Shown: positions 11,056 to 23,800 of the stretch, in pieces
How the letters are laid out: the number at the start of each line of letters is the position of its first letter
Numbering within the stretch: position 1 is the stretch's first letter
Origin: Mycteria americana
Taxonomy: Eukaryota > Chordata > Aves > Ciconiiformes > Ciconiidae
NCBI RefSeq assembly: GCF_035582795.1
Contig: NC_134365.1
Coordinates: 77,977,635-78,041,634 of the forward strand
Direction of reading: 5' to 3'
DNA length: 64,000 nucleotides
Notes under the pieces: model-generated
What the model was told of the DNA's origin: nothing
Database searches by the model: none
Seen by the model: only the letters and a program-made list of their open reading frames with translations
Position numbers and translations under genes: made by a program

Positions 11056-14000
11056 ACAGTTGATCATATTTATGTGTTCATGGGAGAAAGTACAATTCAA
11101 TGTTGATATATAACAATGCTATCAATTAATTATGCTTATTAATTATTAGTCTTATGTTCATTATTTGTGTCGTTAAAGTTGAAGACAAATGGTTTGGGGA
11201 TAACTTAAATAGTCACTTGAGTAAGATCAGGGCACTGAAGGCAAATGATCATTTCAAGGCAGTAACTAGTGTGGCTTTCACTGTATTCTTACAGTAACTA
11301 TTTGTTAATTTTCAGTGTGTTAGGAGAGGCAGACAACTGAGTGGCTTTTGGATATGCTAGTTTCATTATCTCTGCGTAATAAAGGTTGTGCAGCTATCTC
11401 ATATAAAACTGGTTTATTTTTGAGGGACCTGATTTGAACATCTCGATGATTTGGTATAACAAAACTGAATCAGTTCTACAGGAGTTTTTGTGATATGGTT
11501 GCAACACCATAGAAACTGAAGCCTAATAGGAGGTGAATTGGATGTGGCTGCTTTAGCGCTATGGGCTGAGAGTTATTTTCCCTTCTAAATGCCTCTGAAT
11601 TTATCTATCTCGCAGCAAGTTGCTGTAGAAATGGCACAGATACAGTTGTCCCTGATGAGAAGCAGTGAGAAAATTTTCATTTATATTATGCTTCTAAAAG
11701 CATATTAGATTTTTTTTATCTAAACATGGGCATAGAGGTATGAGGATGGATAAATCTTCAAGTCATGGGCCTTAAAACCACACAAGACGCTGTGAGTTCC
11801 TGAATGGACTTTAAAGTACATGCTTTTGTATCAGTTTTCTGTTTTTCAAACAGCTGCAGAAGGTCATGTCCAGTTAACTGGGAGTATGTATACATGAAAA
11901 GACAACTCTCAGCTGACTCTGCACAAGTCAGGCTGTGGTGTGGCCAGGTTTGTGTAGTGATGTAGGGAGGCTTCACTGCTTCCAGACAGCAGCTCAGCCT
12001 TCTGTGTGAGGCTGAGCAACTGTGTGTGGATTTAAAGGTTTGTGATGGTATTGGATTAGGGACTCTGCGCTGTGCTTTGCAATGCCAGCCCTTCAGGCAC
12101 TTTTGTAAAACCACTCAGATACCTGATCAGCATCTCCTGGCAATTACAGCTCTATAAATCTGGCCTCTAGGCTTGAAATCTGAAAAAAAAAAAAAAAGTG
12201 TTAAAGGAAATTAGCTACTATAGCTGTGCCGTCATTTTCACAATGAGGACGTAGACAGCAATAAAAGGTCATAGCAAAGAAAGGAGCTGCTCAGCTGGGC
12301 TTCTGAGGAGTGTCTAGAGTTGCTTTAATCATCAATGGGTGTTGATTATGGTTCTAGACTACTTACCTCAGAAGGTAGTAAATATACCATCCTAGACAAT
12401 CTCTTAAATGATTTCAGAAAGGTACAGAACAACAGTCTCTGCTACATATTCACTACAAAAATTGCCTTGCATCAACACAGAAAACTGAATGGATACACAC
12501 AGCTGTGAGGCAGCTTTCTGCCTCATTTACTAATGAATTTCTGGGAGTGGAAAGGCCAGAAGGAAGGGATTAGACAGATTGAGGGGAAACCATTAAAAAA
12601 AGGAGAAACATATCCCTGCTACTGAGGTGAGCAAGCTAGAATGTCAGGAAAGAGGCAGGATGATCACAGAAAGGCAGTGTAAAGGTAGTCAAGTCTAGGA
12701 AGAGTAGAAGCGCTTACCAGACAGTGGTGGAAGGATCTGGATGCTGAAATGAATGTGCCAGGTTGCTTGCAAGAGTGGGTGATGCCTTGGCACTGAGCCT
12801 GCTTCAGTCAGGAGCATTAAAGGTCTCAGAAACATAAGACACAGAAATTGAGGGGGGTGGGAAATGGAAGACCACACAAGGGGCCTGAAAGAAGGTAAGA
12901 GCAGATTTATATAGTAATGTGATCCATACTAAACTACTCTAAGTGTTGACCAGGACTTAAGATGCAGACATTGAAGAATGTGTGGCTTGAATTACATGAG
13001 CCCCATCAGCATGAATGTGGCTATTCACAAACTTAAAATGACCATGTGCATTAATACTTTATTGCATTCATGTGTCAATAATAAAGGTGTTAAATTGTGC
13101 AAACTTTGAGTGGGAACTGAGAGTAGTAATGTCATTAGTGACACAACTGACATAATGTTCTGTATGTTCACACATGTATCACATGCATATGCACTTAACT
13201 AGTCATCTACTACTTCAGAACAGATTTGAGTCAAGCTATGATGATCAAGAAAATAGTTGCTGTTGATCTTAGTGCTGACAGTTCCTCTGTCAAGTTGTTC
13301 TACTTTATATTCTGACTGCATGTGAGCACATACCCCATGACGGTTGTCAAGGTTAGACTCATTCTCAAAGGCGTTCCCAGAGAGTCCAGTATTGTGAGTT
13401 ACATCACCTGAGCCTCAAAACATACCCCTCAGGAGTGCGATGAGAAAACCTTTATCTAGGACACTAAGCAACTGGCTCACGTGGTTCTCACAAATATGCC
13501 TGCTTCTTATTTTTAACTCCTGGGGTAAGGACTACCTTCATTCTATGTGAGACACTAAATAGCAACAAAATGTCTATCATGTAGACAGCCCATTTATAAG
13601 AACATAATTCTTACAGACTAGAATCAATGCAAAATCCTCCTTCCTTCTCTTTGGTCAGCATGTTTAGAACAGGTGGTGCCTGATACATGTTACGTGTGAA
13701 CTTGAGCTACAACAGTACTGCCATCCAACACTGTCTTCAGCTGAACATCTCTCACATTCTCAAGACAAAGTAGGTAGTAGCATATATGATTTATCATGCA
13801 ACTAGAGTGCTTCTTTTCAATCTTCAGAGGAAGCTTTGTGTTTTTTGTTGTCTGAATCAGAAATTTGTCTTCTGAGCTGTTTCCTAGTCACTCATTTGAT
13901 TCCTAGGTGTGTGGTAGAGCAAGAGGAATTTTAAGTTACTTTCCTCTTCTGTAATTATAGGCAGTCCAGGATGACAGCCTCTGTGGGATAAATATCCTGG

Positions 14001-15527
14001 ACACCTACCAATTGCTGCTGCTGCAGCTACTCTGAGGAAAAGGGGCTGCTAGATTCTAGCAGAATATTCAGCAGTGGGAAAGCATAGTGGTTGGAAAGAA
14101 CTTGAAAAGGTGGAAGGAAGTGTGGTGACAGATGCCTTGAGGAGGATAATTACTCAAAGCATCAAAATGTCATTCCTACAGCTCACAGCGTAGAGAGTAC
14201 AAGTTGCAGGTGTGGACCATGATCTTGCTGCTTGGTGAACACAGGGCAAAGTAAATCCCCCTCACAATTATTCCAGACACTGGTGTAGTAGCAGGCATAT
14301 ATTGCTGAAAGGGAGGGAAATACTTTCTCATACAAGTGTTTGAATAACATTTCTTATTATGTAAATGGAGCGCAGACAGAATAGCTGTTAGCACTTGAGA
14401 AATTGCAGCCTAGACTTTCCCCATGTTTTGCTAAGGCTTCTTGTGTGAGTGGTGGCAGCCGCTGTAGTAATCTTGAGAACATTTCTTTCTGATCCTGGCT
14501 GTTGCTCATCATGCAAAGTGTGCTCCCTGAAGGCTTGTGTGGCGCAGGAAGGGAGGAGCCAGGCTCTTCCTCTATTCTTACCACAAAAAGTCTGTTCAGC
14601 AGAGAGCAGGAAGAGATGTGAGCAACGCCTACAGCATCGCCTGCATGGATTGCATAAGGCACAGGGAGAACAACCCTCAGGTACACAAGAGTGACTACAC
14701 AAAACTGACTGAACCTTCCCTGTGTGTAAGACACTGTGACTGGTTCTGTGAGAACAGCAGTATTAATTCATAGTGGTCTGATTGTGCCCAGGTGTCTGTA
14801 ATGGAGATTAACAAACCACACTACTACTGTGCATTACTACATGCCAGGCTTCAAGGCCGCTCTGCCCTGCAAGTTCTGAAGTGATATACAAATGGAAGAG
14901 CAGGCTCTTTTAGTGGCACTTGCAGTATTTGGAAATGAAGCAGTTCATCTTTCAGCTGCCAAATCCACATGTTGACTACTGCAAAATTCAGAGATTTTTT
15001 GGTTCCAGACCACCTCCAGCTCCATGCTGATCCTAATACTTATAGCTAGCAATAAGGTTCTTCAGACAAACAGTCACAAGGACTATGGTACAGTATCTGC
15101 TGGCATATGGTGGTATCATGATGATTCTGGATCTATCATCAGCTGCATCGTGAAAGCACCCATGAACAGTTCAGATGTAACGTGTCTTCTGCAAATGGCT
15201 GCAGTCATCTCCTGTGGGTGGACCTGTAATGAGACTAGAGATCACAGTCTTTCAAGAGTATGTCATGTTCAGGTGTAATATGACTTATGTTAACCAGACT
15301 CGTTAATTAGGCTGGCAAATAGCTCTGTATGTTTTTCTTACACTGTATGTTAGACCTGCAGTAGCAAGCCTACCTGTTTGCTAAATATAATTTGGAGCCT
15401 TTGGAATACGGTAACCTGATATTATTCCTAATTACCTTTATTATCATAGTTTAGGTACTGAGTGCTAAGAAAGTATAGGTGCTGGGTTAAAAAAGCCAAC
15501 AAAACTGTAAGACTGCAATTTAATACT

Positions 15528-15630
15528 TGATCCTGACTCTTTCTCACTAGTTGCTATGGGACTGATCATATGAATTTAGGGAAGTAGGCTTAGCCTCTAA
15601 AATGAGAAACAATAGAAATGAGATGTACTC
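15528..15630 (+). repeat. MIR-like SINE relic
   Basis: The blocks CTCACTAGTTGCTATGGGAC, TAGGGAAGTAGGCTTAGCCT and CTAAAATGAGAAACAATAG resemble MIR in order and spacing. This is an ancient, degraded copy with approximate edges. Confidence 0.4.
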
Positions 15631-18600
15631 TAGGAGAGATAGTATTGTTCTGAAGTTTAAGCATGTAGATGGGAAACAAGTCAATTTTGCTCTAATTTAC
15701 TTGATGTCCCCACTCAAGTTCTTAAACCTCCTTTTTCCATACTTATGAAATGTAGAGAATGTCTTAGTGCCTTGGAGTCTTTATGATGGATTTACTAAAG
15801 CCTCCTCTCTTATAGCAGCCTCTTCTGAACTAAATGTGAGAGTGTTTACCGCATGTCCACTGCTTTCCACCACAAACTCCAACTCACAATACTTTATAGT
15901 TGTTCAACCCTAAGTTACGCAGCAGAGCAACAATGACTTTGCAGGACTGTTATAACTTATTCCTCTTATTTGTCTTCTGCTGCAAGTTTAGTAACTCTGC
16001 CACCAGGACACATATGTGTGACCACCTAGTGAGATGAACAGTACAAATCCTCTCAGGGAACACCTGATGCCCACACATTCAATATCTTCTGTATAAGACA
16101 GGAAGGGGCCATCAGAATAATAGGAGAAATTATGGCACAGGGGAGCTACCTTTATGACTTAGGAAAACTGAGCAGAAACTTACTTTTAGTTGAGAGGCAG
16201 CTGCAATGAGCCTGTAATTAAAATCTTCTGTGGGAATGGTTTAATGAAATTTGTTTGTATCAAGCACTGACACAGAGAAGACAATTGCTAGGGAAAGAGG
16301 CGGTTAAAAAGGAGCTATTGCCCAAGAAGTTCTGCACTGACAGGCTTGGGAGTTTCTGACCTAGTACTGCAAGCTATTCTGGTTATGTCCAGTACCTTGT
16401 GTGGCTTGTGCAGGAAGCCATTCCAGGAGCAGAAGGCAAGGTGTCTGAGTCTGCCTGTGTTCAGATGCCATCTGAACTGACTACATTAAGCCTCAGAAAT
16501 AAGTCTCATTTTCTCACAGATGAGCCTTTCTTGTGTTTACATTGAAGGACTGTGAATGAGGGCCTGGGCAAACACTGAAAACACACCTGTGAGAAAGCTT
16601 CAAATCCCCATCATCCATCTCCTTGGACTGTGGCCTAGCCATCAAGTTATACACTGGGTGAGAATGAAGGGTCCTCCTCCCTCCTGTGCTTCCTGTGGAT
16701 GCTTCAGACTAGAAAAGTCTTGGGGCCAGGAGGAGGGAAAACTTCAGAAGTGCATCCCAGGAGTCTTTGGCTTCTTTCCCCTGGTACTGGGCAAACAGAG
16801 TGCTGGGGGCATTGGCTGGCTTAGTGATGCAGTTGTGAGCAGGCTGCGATTTAGTATGCAGCTCTAGGGCCCTACAGGTAATGCTTTTTTTTATTAAATT
16901 TGTATTATTTTTTTCATTCTCCTATTTGTTCTTAAAAATCACTGTAGAGAGTTCCTCAAACGAACTGTCTTGAATTGCACTGAATAGTCATAATAAATAC
17001 AGCTCAGGTCATGTCTGAAGATGTTCTACACATAACTGAAGATGCTGTAATCAGCAAAGTATTAAATAACAGATAGAAATCAGGATAAATTCAGCTGTCA
17101 CTGAATTGCTTTGCCACTACTTTAAGATGGGTAGTCAAGGAGATTTCTTTGGATGTGTATGAGAAATCAACATGAAGGCAGAAACCAGTCCTTAAAGGAG
17201 CTATGTGCAGATGAACGTGAAAGGCTTTCAACTGTTATTAGTACAGATAAAAGCCTCCTAGACAATTTAACTCCAAGCCAGTAGTTACTAAATCAGTGAT
17301 GGGTGTTCTGAAAGGCTGTGGCAGGAGGAGTACTTTCATCATGGAGGTGATTTGTAGGGAGGTTTAGTCCAATTGCAAAAGCAGCTCCAAGGGTCTTGTG
17401 GTCTTAGGAATCTGTCAGAGAAACAGGAGAATATAAAATGAGCTTCTCAATCCCAGCTATTCAAGCTGGCATGCTATGGAGAAATGTGTTCTATAAGTCT
17501 CTAAATACCAAGCCAGAGTGCCTTAATTTTTCATATTGCAGCTGTGAACTTCACTTTGCTATTAGGTAATGAGGTGGAACTGGCACTGATGTACCAAGCA
17601 TCTTATGCTTTGCAACAGTTTGTTTGATTTTTGAAACAGTCACTAGGAAAATGAAAATGCACAGGGGTACTCTGTAAACTTTAACAACAGTGAAATTGTT
17701 CAAGTCCTTACTATTCTCTTGCTCAGTTATAGTCTTCCAAAGTACAGCTTTATTTTTTTTTTTTTCTCGCAGAAGCTCAAGCTGAGAGTGATATTCTGGA
17801 TTGCTGCTGAAGGTAAGGCTTTCCTTGGTAACAAGGGATGTAAAGTCTTCAGCTATGGTGGTATATTTGGGCAGGAAATGCTCTTTGGGTAGGTCTGCTC
17901 TGCCTTTCACACATAGGCCCAAATCCATTATTGAGCTTCAACTTCTTATTCATACGGAGGGCCATATGTTCAAAAAACATTAGTGTTTCCTAAACTACTT
18001 GGGTATTTACGCTGTGAATTGCACTGAAACTATAGATAGCCTGTAGAGGTTCTCCAAAGCACCACTCTACTTTCACTGCAGGCTGTGCTGAACAAGTAGC
18101 CTGCATTATTCTTGTCAAATTTAGTTTTCAAATGGAGTACTATCTTTGACCAGAATTGCTGTTTACTCATTCCTGATGTGACCATCACCTGAAGAAAGAG
18201 CATTCGTTTTCAAGCGATGGGAAGTTGCCATGTTTTGGATGGGTGTCCCTGCTTCCTCAGCCAGAGTCCTGCGGTAGCAATGTATGCTCATTGTGTGAGC
18301 ACTCCTCTGACCTGCTTTACTACTAGGTCATTCAGGCTAGCTCAGTCACCCTTGCATTTCTATAGCAAATTAAACTAAAATGTGTGACTCCACATTGAAG
18401 CGAATAATGTATGCCCCCATTGCTTTTACCAACTTTGCTGTGGGAGCAGTGATCACCAGAAAGGGGTAGCAGGGAGATGAACAAGACACAACTGCTCCAT
18501 AGATTTACAGCATGAACTTGTGGCCAGGCTCATGTTTTACAAATTAAATAGTGTGTTCTTGGTCTTCAGTGATTCCATTGCTTTTGGTTTGCACTGCAAT

Positions 18601-19324
18601 AGTCATTACCAGGGTCAGAATTGCTGTGTTTCAAAATGAATACTTTTTTATTGTAAAAATTAATAAGGTGCTAGAGAATACACTTAATAGCAGTGTAACT
18701 CCAGGAAATTTTAAAAAAGTGTACAATTTCCTACACTGCAATTTCAGACAGTGCAATTTGCATTCACAGACTGAAACTGCAGTGACTGATGCACCTTCAG
18801 GTGCTTCCTTCTCTTTCAAGGGGGTGGTTTCCAATTGAGGGCTACAGCTGTGACTACCAGATGTCATCCCTCAACACTAGGGACACATTGAGCATAAACT
18901 GCATTGCTTTTCACCTCTCCTCTGTCACAGGTATGAAGCAGTGTTGGATTTAAATATGGATTTCAATGGATTTTGGCTAAAAAAGGACACCTCATAGCCT
19001 AAGTAAATAATATATGCAAAGAGAAAGCAAATAAACAGAAGAATGGCACTTTAGCTCTAATAGGGAGTCTGTTTTCCTCCCCAGTTCTATGTACTGCATG
19101 ACCTAATGTTTGTAACTCTTGTTTAAACTATCCTTTAATTACAGTATTGCATTTGCAAAAGCCAGGCACGTGTCGAATGGGGCTGTGAGAATTTAGCAAG
19201 AAATTAATCCTGCCAGATTACGAAAATCTGACCTGAAAGGGAGTGTTCCTTCTTGCACAACAGACTAAATCCATTTCTATTTGTCTTGCACCTGTCTTTT
19301 CTTTCACTTCATTTATATCAGCAT

Positions 19325-20898
19325 TACAGAATCACAGAATTGTATAGGTTGGAAAAGACCCTTAAGATCATAGAGTCCAACCGTAAACCTAACACTACCA
19401 AGACCACCACTACACCATGTCCCTAAGCACCTCATCCAAACATCTTTCAAATACCTCCAGGGATGGCGACTCAACCACTTCCCTGGGCAGCCTGTTCCAA
19501 TGCTTGATAACCCTTTCGGTGAAGTAAAATTTCCTAATATCCAATCTAAACCTCCCCTGGCTCAACTTGAGGCCATTTCCTCTCGTCCTATCACTTGTTA
19601 CCTGGGAGAAGAGACCAACCCCCACCTCTCTACACCCTCCTTTCAGGTAGTTGTAGAGAGCGATAAGGTCTCCCCTCAGCCTCCTTTTCTCCAGGCTAAA
19701 CAACCCCAGTTCCCTCAGCTGCTCCTCACAAGACTTCTGCTCCAGACCCTTCACCAGCTTCGTTGCCCTTCTGTGGACATGCTCCAGCACCTCAATGTCT
19801 CTCTTGTAGTGGGGGGCCCAAAACTGAACACAGTATTCGAGGTGCGGCCTCAGCAGTGCCGAGTACAGGGGCACGATCACTTCCCTAGTCCTGCTGGCCA
19901 CACTATTTTTAATACAAGCCAGGATGCCATTGGCTTTCTTGGCCACCTGGGCACACTGCTGGCTCATATTCAGGTGGCTGTCAACCAACACCCCCAGGTC
20001 CTTCTCTGCCAGGCAGCTTTCCAGCCACTCTTCCCCAAGCCTGTAGCATTGCATGGGGTTGCTGTGGCCCAAGTGCAGGACCTTGCACTTGGCCTTGTTA
20101 AACCTCATACAATTGACCTCATCCCATCGATCCAGCCTGTCCAGGTCCCTCTGCAGAGCCTTCCTCCCCTCAAGCGGATCAACACTCCTGCCCAACTTGG
20201 TGTCATCTGCAAACTTACTGAGGGTGCACTCGATCCCTTCGTCCAGATCATTGATAAAGATATTAAACAGAACTGGCCCCAACACAGAGCCCTGGGGAAC
20301 ACCGCTTGTGACCGGCCACCAACTGGAGTAAACTCCATTCACCACCACTCTTTGGGCCCGGCCATCCAGCCAGTTCTTTACCCAGCAAAGAGTACACCCG
20401 TCCAAGCCATGAGCAGCCAGTTTCTCCAGGAGAATGCTGTGGGAAACCGTGTCAAAGGCTTTACTGACGTCTAGATAAACAACATCCACAGCCTTTCCCT
20501 CATCCACTAGGTGGGTCACCTTGTCGTAGAAGGAGATCAGGTTGGTCAAGCAGGACCTTCCTTTCCTGAACCCATGCTGGTTGGGCTTGATCCCTTGGTT
20601 ATTTTCTACATGCCATGTGATGGCACTCAGGATGATCTGCTCCATCAGCTTCCCCGGCACCGAGGTCAGGCTGACAGGCCTGTAGTTCCCCAGGTCCTCC
20701 TTCCAGCCCTTCTTGAAGATGGGTGTCACATTAGCTAATCTCCAGTCAGCAGGGACCTCCCCAGTTAGCCAGGACTACTGGTAAATGATGGAAAGGGGCT
20801 TGGTGAGCACATCTGCCAGTTCCTTCAGTACTCTCGGGTGGATCTCATCAGGCCCCATAGACTTGTGAGTGTCTAAGTGGTGCAGCAGGTCACTAACC
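19325..20898 (-). mobile_element. CR1 LINE, 5'-truncated, copy 2
   Basis: This is a second CR1 copy, on the minus strand. Its 3' tail is at 19325-19340 (ATTACAGAATCACAGAAT region on plus), and it is truncated near 20898. It is nearly collinear with copy 1 at 7262-8996 but starts further 3'. Shared diagnostic positions, including a premature amber codon, place both in the same subfamily. Confidence 0.92.
19410..20729 (-). CDS. CR1 ORF2 reverse transcriptase fragment
   Basis: This is a 439-codon open frame covering the reverse transcriptase from the [13 protein letters not shown] block through [11 protein letters not shown] (catalytic Asp), [14 protein letters not shown] and FADD to the C-terminal [11 protein letters not shown] block. 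It lacks the N-terminal endonuclease because the element is 5'-truncated. An in-frame TAG at 20775-20777, just upstream, separates it from the rest of the element. It is a relic of a mobile element with no promoter of its own, so expression is unlikely. The antisense frame of 324 codons over the same interval is a shadow. Confidence 0.85.
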   Translation of the reverse strand: MTPIFKKGWKEDLGNYRPVSLTSVPGKLMEQIILSAITWHVENNQGIKPNQHGFRKGRSCLTNLISFYDKVTHLVDEGKAVDVVYLDVSKAFDTVSHSILLEKLAAHGLDGCTLCWVKNWLDGRAQRVVVNGVYSSWWPVTSGVPQGSVLGPVLFNIFINDLDEGIECTLSKFADDTKLGRSVDPLEGRKALQRDLDRLDRWDEVNCMRFNKAKCKVLHLGHSNPMQCYRLGEEWLESCLAEKDLGVLVDSHLNMSQQCAQVAKKANGILACIKNSVASRTREVIVPLYSALLRPHLEYCVQFWAPHYKRDIEVLEHVHRRATKLVKGLEQKSCEEQLRELGLFSLEKRRLRGDLIALYNYLKGGCREVGVGLFSQVTSDRTRGNGLKLSQGRFRLDIRKFYFTERVIKHWNRLPREVVESPSLEVFERCLDEVLRDMV

Positions 20899-23800
20899 AA
20901 ATTACGTTCCATGCTGTTACATACAAATAAAATGGGGAAAAAATAAGAAAGGAAAATTTGGCTTAACAGGTCTGGCTTTGTAACTGAAAAAGCAGGATGT
21001 CTGTTGCCTGTGTTATGTGCCTTCCAGCTACTGAGACTGTAAAATCTGTGTTGGGACTAGGACTGCACTAATCTGTGCTAGACCTGCTTTCTAGACTACT
21101 GCTGTTGGCATTACAAAGGAAAAGCTGTAGGATTATGTAAAACAATTGTTACTGGACTACTTGTCAGATATTTACTTGTAAATACTGTGACACCATTCAC
21201 TTTTTGCTCTATGTCAATTTATATCAGCTAAATACTTGAGCACTATGTTTTTACTCCTTTAAATGTCTAGTGATACATTGCCCATTAGATCATAACAAGT
21301 CTTAGTTTTAAGTGCAAAGCCTCAACCAAAAAAGGTCTATTTGTATGTATGATTCCTTGTGGTTTGCAAGAACTGGGTGAGCAGTTAGGTCTTAGATCTG
21401 CTTTTTGTTCTTTCTCTGTAAAGGGAGGCAAAAGAGTTAGAATGAGAAAAATGAGTTATATTTTCTACACATGATGTTGCACTAATAATAATGAATATGG
21501 AGGTAACATTCTGTGATCCTTTGAGTCTGCTTTTACATAGAAAAAAATCAAACTACTGAAATACAGAAAAATGGACTAAAAGTCAAACAACATTCAGAGA
21601 TTTTAACTGGATCTTATGAGCTGCAGCAAGGATTTTTTTTCACTATGTAGATCGTACTTGCAGATTGATATATGCTTGAGATATATGCCTCAAAGAACTT
21701 ATGAAAATGACATTACTGCAATGCAATGTTCTCCTCTGCTCTATAATCTCTTTTCTGATATTTTTGTTTTAAGAGTTGTTTCAAGATTTAAAGGTTGTTT
21801 TATACAGTCTTTCTCTATCTTGTAGTCTTTTCTAATTGTGAAATGAACATTTGACAAGCTTGGTTGCGTTGTCACGCTTTGCAGCATTGCTCTGAGGATC
21901 TAACTTATTTTGTCAGTCCAGGAAACTACAAATTAATCAAGCTTACTTGACATCAGGAATGTTTTTAAACAAAAGATAAAATCTTTAAATAGAATTAGGA
22001 CTGTCTCTTAAACTCAAAGCAGCTATTTTCTGTGCATTAAATTTAACCATTCCTGTTGTGAAGCAATGACAGCACATATCCTTGATCCCACAAAAAGCTT
22101 AGTGTATTAAAGAACAGTTTCAGACTGCTCTTCCACCATACTTTTTCTTGATCAGTTACTTCCCCATCTCCTTCTTTTCCCCAACCTCAGCTGTTCATTC
22201 TTGCTGATTTGCTTCTGTGCCAGCTTATCAGTTGTGTTATTTTGACTGCTTCTGTGGCTGCTTGCTCACCTTGCAAAATAGACCATGATGAGAGAGAGGA
22301 TAAGCTGCAGTCTTCTGTAAGTTCAGAGTTTTTATTGGGAGGAGAAAATAAAAGGTGTGAGGGTGTTGACAGTAAGCGCTTAACTGAGAATGATTTTCTA
22401 TTAGGGAGTTTGGCTTCTGGTTGGCAGAATATCAGTGAATGAGTCATACAGAATAAGATTTTTCTTTACAAGAAAAACAGAAATATATATGTATTAGGAA
22501 CAATACAACATAGAACTATTCCCTATTGGTACTGCAGGGCACCGTTTCTTTGACCTAGGGTCTATGCATTACTGATGAGCCACAGTACATGAAAGAGAAC
22601 AGAGAAATCTTGGCAGAAATGGAAACAGTCTCATGTCCATTCCATTCTGGGAAAACAAAAAGATTTTATAATCTAGTATTTAATTGGTAGTACATGGTGA
22701 CCAGGATGGCAATAGTGAACGCATTTCTTTAGGTTTATTTGGAAAACAGTTAAGTGGTCATTCAGTTATCTCTTGCTCTTTTTAAAGGTGATGTAGGGAT
22801 CTGAAGAATTAGTTGCTTAACTGCAGCTGGAAGATCACAATGAGATGTGGGGACAACTTTTTTTTCCACATTTTCTGTGGATGTTTCTTAGGCAGCTGAA
22901 CTGGAAGTACGCACACTTTCTTCAAAGCTAGAAAGCAGTATATTATGGCTTCAGTCAGGAGACTTGGTAAATTTTGAGGACAGCTTTGGTCTGGTTTGAT
23001 TTCTCAGGAAGGGAAAATGAATAATGGTGGTGGTGGTGTAAGCAGAAGACTGGGACAGAAGTTTTGGATTCACTAAAGCTAGCAATAGATAACAAGGAAG
23101 GGAATGGATGCATCCCCTAAGTAGGGGACATCACAGCCAACTCACAAGATCAAGAGTTGTAGGAATGTGTTTTATCAGTGTTGGTTGCATTTTGAAAGGC
23201 TTTTTGAGGTCTCGGGCTGAGAGCTGACTGAGGTCTCTACCTCTCAGGATGAATAAAGTGCTTGTGAGCAGTTTGGGATATGTACTGGGCAAGCTGTGTA
23301 CAATAACCCTCCATCTGACATTGGACCTTTTGTCCTTCTAGGATTCATCAGTGAGCGATTAACAGCTGGACAGCCAAGAGCTTCTAGCTGGACCTTCCCA
23401 TCAAGCCATGGGGGGGGAAAAATTCCCACATGCTCTTTCTGTTGGGCATTGGATTTGAATGTAGATTATATGAAATTGTGTTTTACAAAGTGACTGGTAA
23501 CTTTAGACTTGTCTAAAGGCCCCACCCCACCAACTTAGAAACTGACCCAGGAAGAGTGGTTTGTCTCTACATGCTCCTTGAAAGAATTACAGAATTATAA
23601 CTAATCTCAGTTGACCTATCAGTGGTGACCTGCATGAAAATATTTTTAGCTGTAGACTCAATAAACCTCTTAAGGCCTCTTTAAGAAGGCATCCATTAAA
23701 AGCTTTTTTTCCTGGGTTTTTAATTTTCCATGGGGCAGACAGCCCTTGGAGTATTGATGTCAACGGCTGCCTTTCACTGCTTACCCGTTGCTAGTAGATA

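Larger units (their letters stand above)
8997..19324. other. Intergenic, no gene recognised
   Basis: About 10 kb between the two CR1 copies. It holds AT-rich non-coding sequence and a few MIR-like relics (listed separately). Open frames of 60-125 codons occur on both strands, but none has a recognisable domain, codon-like composition or convincing splice sites. Confidence 0.6.

Noticed and set aside
11758..12114. 118-codon minus-strand open frame
   Set aside because: No domain, no promoter or splice context, composition like its non-coding surroundings.
16556..16867. 103-codon plus-strand open frame
   Set aside because: No recognisable family and no transcript signals; consistent with chance.
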